DNA of 64,000 bases from Macrothele yani. Taxonomy: Eukaryota > Arthropoda > Arachnida > Araneae > Macrothelidae. Each line of letters starts with the position of its first letter. The first letter of the stretch is position 1. The stretch spans positions 17,121,303-17,185,302 of the forward strand of contig CM077034.1 of NCBI GenBank assembly GCA_039090855.1, written 5' to 3'. Below the pieces are notes generated by a model. It was not told the DNA's origin, made no database searches, and worked only from the letters and a program-made list of their open reading frames with translations. Below are positions 46,001 through 57,466 of this stretch, one piece after another. The position numbers and the translations under genes were made by a program.

Positions 46001-49000
46001 TCCTAAAATCCTCTACATATGATCAGATCTGATCTACTAGAGCATTGAATGGGCACGTTAAGCCTTCTGACCCCCGGTAGTACATAAGGGCATCTTCTAC
46101 CTCGCTTCCGTGTCACTTTCCTTTCGGGCACTCTAGCCCAAATCTCCTAGCTTCCTATTTCTAAGGTTTGTTTAAGACCTGGGGTCAGACACTCCCTTCC
46201 TAAAATCCTCTACATATGATCTGATCTGATCTACTAGAGCATTGAATGGGCACGTTAAGCCTTCTGACCCCCGGTAGTAAATAAGGGCGTCTTCTACCTC
46301 GCTTCCGTGTCTCTTTCCTATCGGGCACTCTAGCCCAAATCTCCTAGCTTCCTATTTCTAAGGGTTGTTTAAGACCTGGGGTCAGACACTCCCTTCCTAA
46401 AATCCTCTACATATGATCAGATCTGATCTACTAGAGCATTGAATGGGCACGTTAAGCCTTCTGACCCCCGGTAGTAAATAAGGGCGTCTTCTACCTCGCT
46501 TCCGTGTCTCTTTCCTATCGGGCACTCTAGCCCAAATCTCCTAGCTTCCTATTTCTAAGGGTTGTTTAAGACCTGGGGTCAGACACTCCCTTCCTAAAAT
46601 CCTCTACATATGATCAGATCTGATCTACTAGAGCATTGAATGGGCACGTTAAGCCTTCTGACCCCCGGTAGTAAATAAGGGCGTCTTCTACCTCGCTTCC
46701 GTGTCTCTTTCCTATCGGGCACTCTAGCCCAAATCTCCTAGCTTCCTATTTCTAAGGTTTGTTTAAGACCTGGGGTCAGACACTCCTTCCTAAAATCCTC
46801 TACATATGATCTGATCTGATCTACTAGAGCATTGAATGGGCACGTTAAGCCTTCTGACCCCCGGTAGTACATAAGGGCATCTTCTACCTCGCTTCCGTGT
46901 CACTTTCCTTTCGGGCACTCTAGCCCAAATCTCCTAGCTTCCTATTTCTAAGGTTTGTTTAAGACCTGGGGTCAGACACTCCCTTCCTAAAATCCTCTAC
47001 ATATGATCTGATCTGATCTACTAGAGCATTGAATGGGCACGTTAAGCCTTCTGACCCCCGGTAGTACATAAGGGCATCTTCTACCTCGCTTCCGTGTCAC
47101 TTTCCTTTCGGGCACTCTAGCCCAAATCTCCTAGCTTCCTATTTCTAAGGTTTGTTTAAGACCTGGGGTCAGACACTCCCTTCCTAAAATCCTCTACATA
47201 TGATCTGATCTGATCTACTAGAGCATTGAATGGGCACGTTAAGCCTTCTGACCCCCGGTAGTAAATAAGGGCGTCTTCTACCTCGCTTCCGTGTCTCTTT
47301 CCTATCGGGCACTCTAGCCCAAATCTCCTAGCTTCCTATTTCTAAGGGTTGTTTAAGACCTGGGGTCAGACACTCCCTTCCTAAAATCCTCTACATATGA
47401 TCAGATCTGATCTACTAGAGCATTGAATGGGCACGTTAAGCCTTCTGACCCCCGGTAGTAAATAAGGGCGTCTTCTACCTCGCTTCCGTGTCTCTTTCCT
47501 ATCGGGCACTCTAGCCCAAATCTCCTAGCTTCCTATTTCTAAGGGTTGTTTAAGACCTGGGGTCAGACACTCCCTTCCTAAAATCCTCTACATATGATCA
47601 GATCTGATCTACTAGAGCATTGAATGGGCACGTTAAGCCTTCTGACCCCCGGTAGTAAATAAGGGCGTCTTCTACCTCGCTTCCGTGTCTCTTTCCTATC
47701 GGGCACTCTAGCCCAAATCTCCTAGCTTCCTATTTCTAAGGGTTGTTTAAGACCTGGGGTCAGACACTCCCTTCCTAAAATCCTCTACATATGATCAGAT
47801 CTGATCTACTAGAGCATTGAATGGACACGTTAAGCCTTCTGACCCCCGGTAGTAAATAAGGGCGTCTTCTACCTCGCTTCCGTGTCTCTTTCCTATCGGG
47901 CACTCTAGCCCAAATCTCCTAGCTTCCTATTTCTAAGGGTTGTTTAAGACCTGGGGTCAGACACTCCCTTCCTAAAATCCTCTACATATGATCAGATCTG
48001 ATCTACTAGAGCATTGAATGGACACGTTAAGCCTTCTGACCCCCGGTAGTAAATAAGGGCGTCTTCTACCTCGCTTCCGTGTCTCTTTCCTATCGGGCAC
48101 TCTAGCCCAAATCTCCTAGCTTCCTATTTCTAAGGGTTGTTTAAGACCTGGGGTCAGACACTCCCTTCCTAAAATCCTCTACATATGATCAGATCTGATC
48201 TACTAGAGCATTGAATTTACACGTTAAGCCTTCTGACCCCCGGTAGTAAATAAGGGCGTCTTCTACCTCGCTTCCGTGTCTCTTTCCTATCGGGCACTCT
48301 AGCCCAAATCTCCTAGCTTCCTATTTCTAAGGGTTGTTTAAGACCTGGGGTCAGACACTCCCTTCCTAAAATCCTCTACATATGATCAGATCTGATCTAC
48401 TAGAGCATTGAATGGGCACGTTAAGCCTTCTGACCCCCGGTAGTAAATAAGGGCGTCTTCTACCTCGCTTCCGTGTCTCTTTCCTATCGGGCACTCTAGC
48501 CCAAATCTCCTAGCTTCCTATTTCTAAGGGTTGTTTAAGACCTGGGGTCAGACACTCCCTTCCTAAAATCCTCTACATATGATCAGATCTGATCTACTAG
48601 AGCATTGAATGGGCACGTTAAGCCTTCTGACCCCCGGTAGTAAATAAGGGCGTCTTCTACCTCGCTTCCGTGTCTCTTTCCTATCGGGCACTCTAGCCCA
48701 AATCTCCTAGCTTCCTATTTCTAAGGGTTGTTTAAGACCTGGGGTCAGACACTCCCTTCCTAAAATCCTCTACATATGATCAGATCTGATCTACTAGAGC
48801 ATTGAATGGACACGTTAAGCCTTCTGACCCCCGGTAGTAAATAAGGGCGTCTTCTACCTCGCTTCCGTGTCTCTTTCCTATCGGGCACTCTAGCCCAAAT
48901 CTCCTAGCTTCCTATTTCTAAGGGTTGTTTAAGACCTGGGGTCAGACACTCCCTTCCTAAAATCCTCTACATATGATCAGATCTGATCTACTAGAGCATT

Positions 49001-52000
49001 GAATGGGCACGTTAAGCCTTCTGACCCCCGGTAGTAAATAAGGGCGTCTTCTACCTCGCTTCCGTGTCTCTTTCCTATCGGGCACTCTAGCCCAAATCTC
49101 CTAGCTTCCTATTTCTAAGGGTTGTTTAAGACCTGGGGTCAGACACTCCCTTCCTAAAATCCTCTACATATGATCAGATCTGATCTACTAGAGCATTGAA
49201 TGGGCACGTTAAGCCTTCTGACCCCCGGTAGTACATAAGGGCATCTTCTACCTCGCTTCCGTGTCACTTTCCTTTCGGGCACTCTAGCCCAAATCTCCTA
49301 GCTTCCTATTTCTAAGGGTTGTTTAAGACCTGGGGTCAGACACTCCCTTCCTAAAATCCTCTACATATGATCTGATCTGATCTACTAGAGCATTGAATGG
49401 GCACGTTAAGCCTTCTGACCCCCGGTAGTAAATAAGGGCGTCTTCTACCTCGCTTCCGTGTCTCTTTCCTATCGGGCACTCTAGCCCAAATCTCCTAGCT
49501 TCCTATTTCTAAGGGTTGTTTAAGACCTGGGGTCAGACACTCCCTTCCTAAAATCCTCTACATATGATCAGATCTGATCTACTAGAGCATTGAATGGACA
49601 CGTTAAGCCTTCTGACCCCCGGTAGTAAATAAGGGCGTCTTCTACCTCGCTTCCGTGTCTCTTTCCTATCGGGCACTCTAGCCCAAATCTCCTAGCTTCC
49701 TATTTCTAAGGTTTGTTTAAGACCTGGGGTCAGACACTCCTTCCTAAAATCCTCTACATATGATCTGATCTGATCTACTAGAGCATTGAATGGGCACGTT
49801 AAGCCTTCTGACCCCCGGTAGTACATAAGGGCATCTTCTACCTCGCTTCCGTGTCACTTTCCTTTCGGGCACTCTAGCCCAAATCTCCTAGCTTCCTATT
49901 TCTAAGGTTTGTTTAAGACCTGGGGTCAGACACTCCCTTCCTAAAATCCTCTACATATGATCTGATCTGATCTACTAGAGCATTGAATGGGCACGTTAAG
50001 CCTTCTGACCCCCGGTAGTACATAAGGGCATCTTCTACCTCGCTTCCGTGTCACTTTCCTTTCGGGCACTCTAGCCCAAATCTCCTAGCTTCCTATTTCT
50101 AAGGTTTGTTTAAGACCTGGGGTCAGACACTCCCTTCCTAAAATCCTCTACATATGATCTGATCTGATCTACTAGAGCATTGAATGGGCACGTTAAGCCT
50201 TCTGACCCCCGGTAGTAAATAAGGGCGTCTTCTACCTCGCTTCCGTGTCTCTTTCCTATCGGGCACTCTAGCCCAAATCTCCTAGCTTCCTATTTCTAAG
50301 GGTTGTTTAAGACCTGGGGTCAGACACTCCCTTCCTAAAATCCTCTACATATGATCAGATCTGATCTACTAGAGCATTGAATGGGCACGTTAAGCCTTCT
50401 GACCCCCGGTAGTAAATAAGGGCGTCTTCTACCTCGCTTCCGTGTCTCTTTCCTATCGGGCACTCTAGCCCAAATCTCCTAGCTTCCTATTTCTAAGGGT
50501 TGTTTAAGACCTGGGGTCAGACACTCCCTTCCTAAAATCCTCTACATATGATCAGATCTGATCTACTAGAGCATTGAATGGGCACGTTAAGCCTTCTGAC
50601 CCCCGGTAGTAAATAAGGGCGTCTTCTACCTCGCTTCCGTGTCTCTTTCCTATCGGGCACTCTAGCCCAAATCTCCTAGCTTCCTATTTCTAAGGGTTGT
50701 TTAAGACCTGGGGTCAGACACTCCCTTCCTAAAATCCTCTACATATGATCAGATCTGATCTACTAGAGCATTGAATGGACACGTTAAGCCTTCTGACCCC
50801 CGGTAGTAAATAAGGGCGTCTTCTACCTCGCTTCCGTGTCTCTTTCCTATCGGGCACTCTAGCCCAAATCTCCTAGCTTCCTATTTCTAAGGGTTGTTTA
50901 AGACCTGGGGTCAGACACTCCCTTCCTAAAATCCTCTACATATGATCAGATCTGATCTACTAGAGCATTGAATGGGCACGTTAAGCCTTCTGACCCCCGG
51001 TAGTAAATAAGGGCGTCTTCTACCTCGCTTCCGTGTCTCTTTCCTATCGGGCACTCTAGCCCAAATCTCCTAGCTTCCTATTTCTAAGGGTTGTTTAAGA
51101 CCTGGGGTCAGACACTCCCTTCCTAAAATCCTCTACATATGATCTGATCTGATCTACTAGAGCATTGAATGGGCACGTTAAGCCTTCTGACCCCGGTAGT
51201 AAATAAGGGCGTCTTCTACCTCGCTTCCGTGTCACTTTCCTATCGGGCACTCTAGCCCAAATCTCCTAGCTTCCTATTTCTAAGGGTTGTTTAAGACCTG
51301 AGGTCAGACACTCCCTTCCTAAAATCCTCTACATATGATCTGATCTGATCTACTAGAGCATTGAATGGGCACGTTAAGCCTTCTGACCCCCGGTAGTAAA
51401 TAAGGGTGTCTTCTACCTCGCTTCCGTGTCACTTTCCTATCGGGCACTCTAGCCCAAATCTCCTAGCTTCCTATTTCTAAGGGTTGTTTAAGACCTGTGG
51501 TCAGACACTCCCTTCCTAAAATCCTCTACATATGATCTGATCTGATCTACTAGAGCATTGAATGGGCACGTTAAGCCTTCTGACCCCCGGTAGTAAATAA
51601 GGGCGTCTTCTACCTCGCTTCCGTGTCACTTTCCTATCGGGCACTCTAGCCCAAATCTCCTAGCTTCCTATTTCTAAGGGTTGTTTAAGACCTGAGGTCA
51701 GACACTCCCTTCCTAAAATCCTCTACATATGATCTGATCTGATCTACTAGAGCATTGAATGGGCACGTTAAGCCTTCTGACCCCCGGTAGTAAATAAGGG
51801 TGTCTTCTACCTCGCTTCCGTGTGACTTTCCTATCGGGCACTCTAGCCCAAATCTCCTAGCTTCCTATTTCTAAGGGTTGTTTAAGACCTGTGGTCAGAC
51901 ACTCCCTTCCTAAAATCCTCTACATATGATCTGATCTGATCAACTTGAGCATTGAATGGGCACGTTAAGCCTTCTGACCCCCGGTAGTAAATAAGGGCGT

Positions 52001-55000
52001 CTTCTACCTCGCTTCCGTGTCACTTTCCTATCGGGCACTCTAGCCCAAATCTCCTAGCTTCCTATTTCTAAGGGTTGTTTAAGACCTGGGGTCAGACACT
52101 CCCTTCCTAAAATCCTCTACATATGATCAGATCTGATCTACTAGAGCATTGAATGGGCACGTTAAGCCTTCTGACCCCCGGTAGTAAATAAGGGCGTCTT
52201 CTACCTCGCTTCCGTGTCACTTTCCTATCGGGCACTCTAGCCCAAATCTCCTAGCTTCCTATTTCTAAGGGTTGTTTAAGACCTGGGGTCAGACACTCCC
52301 TTCCTAAAATCCTCTACATATGATCAGATCTGATCTACTAGAGCATTGAATGGGCACGTTAAGCCTTCTGACCCCCGGTAGTAAATAAGGGCGTCTTCTA
52401 CCTCGCTTCCGTGTCACTTTCCTATCGGGCACTCTAGCCCAAATCTCCTAGCTTCCTATTTCTAAGGGTTGTTTAAGACCTGGGGTCAGACACTCCCTTC
52501 CTAAAATCCTCTACATATGATCTGATCTGATCTACTAGAGCATTGAATGGGCACGTTAAGCCTTCTGACCCCCGGTAGTAAATAAGGGCGTCTTCTACCT
52601 CGCTTCCGTGTCACTTTCCTATCGGGCACTCTAGCCCAAATCTCCTAGCTTCCTATTTCTAAGGGTTGTTTAAGACCTGGGGTCAGACACTCCCTTCCTA
52701 AAATCCTCTACATATGATCAGATCTGATCTACTAGAGCATTGAATGGGCACGTTAAGCCTTCTGACCCCCGGTAGTAAATAAGGGCGTCTTCTACCTCGC
52801 TTCCGTGTCACTTTCCTATCGGGCACTCTAGCCCAAATCTCCTAACTTCCTATTTCTAAGGGTTGTTTAAGACCTGGGGTCAGACACTCCCTTCCTAAAA
52901 TCCTCTACATATGATCTGATCTGAACTACTAGAGCATTGAATGGGCACGTTAAGCCTTCTGACCCCCGGTAGTAAATAAGGGCGTCTTCTACCTCGCTTC
53001 CGTGTCACTTTCCTATCGGGCACTCTATCCCAAATCTCCTAGCTTCCTATTTCTAAGGGTTGTTTAAGACCTGGGGTCAGACACTCCCTCCCTAAAATCC
53101 TCTACATATGATCAGATCTGATCTACTAGAGCATTGAATGGGCACGTTAAGCCTTCTGACCCCCGGTAGTAAATAAGGGCGTCTTCTACCTCGCTTCCGT
53201 GTCACTTTCCTATCGGGCACTCTATCCCAAATCTCCTAGCTTCCTATTTGTAAGGGTTGTTTAAGACCTGGGGTCAGACACTCCCTCCCTAAAATCCTCT
53301 ACATATGATCAGATCTGATCTACTAGAGCATTGAATGGGCACGTTAAGCCTTCTGACCCCCGGTAGTAAATAAGGGCGTCTTCTACCTCGCTTCCGTGTC
53401 ACTTTCCTATCGGGCACTCTAGCCCAAATCTCCTAGCTTCCTATTTCTAAGGGATGTTTAAGACCTGGGGTCAGTCACTCCCTCCCTAAAATCCTCTACA
53501 TATGATCAGATCTGATCTACTAGAGCATTGAATGGACACGTTAAGCCTTCTGACCCCCGGTAGTAAATAAGAGCGTCTTCTACCTCGCTTCCGTGTCACT
53601 TTCCTATCGGGCACTCTAGCCCAAATCTCCTAACTTCCTATTTCTAAGGGTTGTTTAAGACCTGGGGTCAGACACTCCCTCCCTAAAATCCTCTACATAT
53701 GATCAGATCTGATCTACTAGAGCATTGAATGGACACGTTAAGCCTTCTGACCCCCGGTAGTAAATAAGGGCGTCTTCTACCTCGCTTCCGTGTCACTTTC
53801 CTATCGGGCACTCTAGCCCAAATCTCCTAGCTTCCTATTTCTAAGGGATGTTTAAGACCTGGGGTCAGACACTCCCTCCCTAAAATCCTCTACATATGAT
53901 CAGATCTGATCTACTAGAGCATTGAATGGACACGTTAAGCCTTCTGACCCCCGGTAGTAAATAAGAGCGTCTTCTACCTCGCTTCCGTGTCACTTTCCTA
54001 TCGGGCACTCTAGCCCAAATCTCCTAACTTCCTATTTCTAAGGGTTGTTTAAGACCTGGGGTCAGACACTCCCTCCCTAAAATCCTCTACATATGATCAG
54101 ATCTGATCTACTAGAGCATTGAATGGACACGTTAAGCCTTCTGACCCCCGGTAGTAAATAAGAGCGTCTTCTACCTCGCTTCCGTGTCACTTTCCTATCG
54201 GGCACTCTAGCCCAAATCTCCTAACTTCCTATTTGTAAGGGTTGTTTAAGACCTGGGGTCAGACACTCCCTCCCTAAAATCCTCTACATATGATCTGATC
54301 TGATCTACTAGAGCATTGGATGGGCACGTTAAGCCTTCTGACCCCCGGTAGTAAATAAGGGCGTCTTCTACCTCGCTTCCGTGTCACTTTCCTATCGGGC
54401 ACTCTAGCCCAAATCTCCTAGCTTCCTATTTCTAAGGGTTGTTTAAGACCTGGGGTCAGACACTCCCTTCCTAAAATCCTCTACATATGATCTGATCTGA
54501 TCTACTAGAGCATTGAATGGGCACGTTAAGCCTTCTGACCCCCGGTAGTAAATAAGGGCGTCTTCTACCTCGCTTCCGTGTCACTTTCCTATCGGGCACT
54601 CTAGCCCAAATCTCCTAGCTTCCTATTTCTAAGGGATGTTTAAGACCTGGGGTCAGACACTCCCTCCCTAAAATCCTCTACATATGATCAGATCTGATCT
54701 ACTAGAGCATTGAATGGGCACGTTAAGCCTTCTGACCCCCGGTAGTAAATAAGAGCGTCTTCTACCTCGCTTCCGTGTCACTTTCCTATCGGGCACTCTA
54801 GCCCAAATCTCCTAACTTCCTATTTCTAAGGGTTGTTTAAGACCTGGGGTCAGACACTCCCTTCCTAAAATCCTCTACATTTGATCAGATCTGATCTACT
54901 AGAGCATTGAATGGGCACGTTAAGCCTTCTGACCCCCGGTAGTAAATAAGAGCGTCTTCTACCTCGCTTCCGTGTCACTTTCCTATCGGGCACTCTAGCC

Positions 55001-56850
55001 CAAATCTCCTAACTTCCTATTTCTAAGGGTTGTTTAAGACCTGGGGTCAGACACTCCCTTCCTAAAATCCTTTACCTATGATCAGATCTGATCTACTAGA
55101 GCATTGAATGGGCACGTTAAGCCTTCTAACCCCCGGTAGTACATAAGGGAGTCTTCTACCTCGCTTCCGTGTCACTTTCCTATCGGGCACTCTAGCCCAA
55201 ATCTCCTTGCTTCCTATTTCTAAGGGTTGTTTAAGACCTGGGGTCAGACACTCCCTTCCTAAAATCCTCTACATATGATCTGATCTGATCTACTAGAGCA
55301 TTGAATGGGCACGTTAAGCCTTCTGACCCCCGGTAGTAAATAAGGGCGTCTTCTACCTCGCTTCCGTGTCACTTTCCTATCGGGCACTCTAGCCCAAATC
55401 TCCCAGCTTCCTATTTCTAAGGGTTGTTTAAGACCTGGGGTCAGACACTCCCTTCCTAAAATCCTCTACATATGATCAGATCTGATCTACTAGAGCATTG
55501 AATGGGCACGTTAAGCCTTCTGACCCCCGGTAGCAAATAAGGGCGCCTTCTACCTCGCTTCCGTGTCACTTTCCTATCGGGCACTCTAGCCCAAAACTCC
55601 TAGCTTCCTATTTCTAAGGGTTGTTTAAGACCTGGGGTCAGACACCCCTTCCTAAAATCCTCTACATATGATCAGATCTGATCTACTAGAGCATTGAATG
55701 GGCACGTTAAGCCTTCTGACCCCCGGTAGTAAATAAGGGCGCCTTCTACGTCGCTTCCGTGTCACTTTCCTATCGGGCACTCTAGCCCAAAACTCCTAGC
55801 TTCCTATTTCTAAGGGTTGTTTAAGACCTGGGGTCAGACACCCCCTTCCTAAAATCCTCGACATATGATCTGATCTGATCTACTAGAGCATTGAATGGGC
55901 ACGTTAAGCCTTCTGACCCCCGGTAGTAAATAAGGGCGCCTTCTACGTTGCTTCCGTGTCACTTTCCTATCGGGCACTCTAGCCCAAAACTCCTAGCTTC
56001 CTATTTCTAAGGGTTGTTTAAGACCTGGGGTCAGACACCCCCTTCCTAAAATCCTCGACATATGATCTGATCTGATCTACTAGAGCATTGAATGGGCACG
56101 TTAAGCCTTCTGACCCCCGGTAGTAAATAAGGGCGTCTTCTACCTCGCTTCCGTGTCACTTTCCTATCGGGCACTCTAGCCCAAATCTCCTAGCTTCCTA
56201 TTTCTAAGGGTTGTTTAAGACCTGGGGTCAGACACTCCCTTCCTAAAATCCTCTACATATGATCAGATCTGATCTACTAGAGCATTGAATGGGCACGTTA
56301 AGCCTTCTGACCCCCGGTAGTAAATAAGGGCGTCTTCTACCTCGCTTCCGTGTCACTTTCCTATCGGGCATTCTAGCCCAAATCTCCTAGCTTCCTATTT
56401 CTAAGGGTTGTTTAAGACCTGGGGTCAGACACTCCCTTCCTAAAATCCTCTACATATGATCAGATCTGATCTACTAGAGCATTGAATGGGCACGTTAAGC
56501 CTTCTGACCCCCGGTAGTAAATAAGGGCGTCTTCTACCTCGCTTCCGTGTCACTTTCCTATCGGGCATTCTAGCCCAAATCTCCTAGCTTCCTATTTCTA
56601 AGGGTTGTTTAAGACCTGGGGTCAGACACTCCCTTCCTAAAATCCTCTACATATGATCAGATCTGATCTACTAGAGCATTGAATGGGCACGTTAAGCCTT
56701 CTGACCCCCGGTAGTAAATAAGGGCGTCTTCTACCTCGCTTCCGTGTCACTTTCCTATCGGGCATTCTAGCCCAAATCTCCTAGCTTCCTCATTTCTAAG
56801 GGTTGTTTAAGACCTGGGGTCAGACACTCCCTTCCTAAAATCCTCTACAT
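40004..56850 (+). mobile_element. tRNA-derived SINE whose body+tail is amplified into a 16.7-kb satellite
   Basis: The head at 40004-40075 has an exact A box TGGCCTAGTGGG (40014-40025) and B box GGTTCGATCCC (40058-40068) 33 bp apart, a textbook RNA polymerase III internal promoter. The first body copy (40108-40327) keeps a GGGCACTGGTCCC segment that all later units lack. Every following unit ends in a GATCTGATCTGATCT-type simple tail. Head once, body many times is the same architecture as the unrelated SINE at 34535-35829. Confidence 0.85.
40108..56850 (+). repeat. 197-bp satellite, about 85 copies
   Basis: The unit contains GAGCATTGAATGGGCACGTT, AAGCCTTCTGACCCCCGGTA, TACCTCGCTTCCGTGTCACT and CTTCCTATTTCTAAGGGTTG. 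Spacing is 196-197 bp (starts at 40324, 40521, 40717, 40914 and onward). Diagnostic variants cluster in blocks: GATCTGATCTG or GATCAGATCTG, GTGTCAC or GTGTCTC, TATCGGGC or TTTCGGGC with AAGGTTTG, GGGCACG or GGACACG. The array ends with a break into ATTTGATCATTTGCTGC at about 56850. No long open frame is present. Confidence 0.97.
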
Positions 56851-57194
56851 TTGATCATTTGCTGCACTTATCACTAACAGAGCATTATCCATTGATTTAA
56901 TCACCTTTCAGTTTCCTCAATTTCTTTATGCTTGTAAATAATAGTGGCCAACATGGAAGCAGACATATGAAACAGGGCAACTGCCCTGGGCGCAGGTCAA
57001 GGGAGAGCACAAAATATATCATTGCTTACAATCCGATTAAAATTAAAACCTTCGCACCAGTTTCTGCGATAGATTTATCGTGCCATATTTTGTTATTTCT
57101 CTACTTACAGACTTTGCTTTTAATATGTTTCGCCAGGTTCGGTAACCCTGGCTGTCTAAAATTCACATTTCTTTCTCAAAATCCTCTGGGAATG
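56851..57194. other. Unassigned intron
   Basis: Unique sequence with a CAGGGCAACTGCCCTGGG inverted motif near 56974. The short open frame here is not recognisable. Confidence 0.45.
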
Positions 57195-57466
57195 TTAGCT
57201 GTTCACATTTAGATTTAGAGATTTGTGCAGAGGATTTTAGGAAGGGAGTGTCTGACCTCAGGTCTTTAAACAACCCTAGGAAGTAGGACGCTAGTAGATT
57301 TGGGCTAGAATGGCAGACAGCAAAGTCACACGGAAGCGAGGTGGAAAGTCAGTAGAACAAATCACTGTATTTGTAAAGGGAAGGGAGGGAGATTCCAATG
57401 CCCCTGGACTGTGTGGATTGTTAGCTGCTCATATTTAGATTTAGAGATTTATGCAGAGGATTTTCA
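57195..57466 (-). repeat. Diverged inverted copies related to the 197-bp unit
   Basis: 57228-57355 read on the - strand match the unit (GCCCAAATCTACTAGCG, CTTCCTA, GGGTTGTTTAAAGACCTGAGG, CTTCCTAAAATCCTC) with many differences. A second copy begins at about 57419 (same AGATTTAGAGATTTATGCAGAGGATTTT lead-in as at 57210) and is cut at 57466 by the next element. So these are two tandem SINE-type copies opposite to the main array and older than it. Confidence 0.75.
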
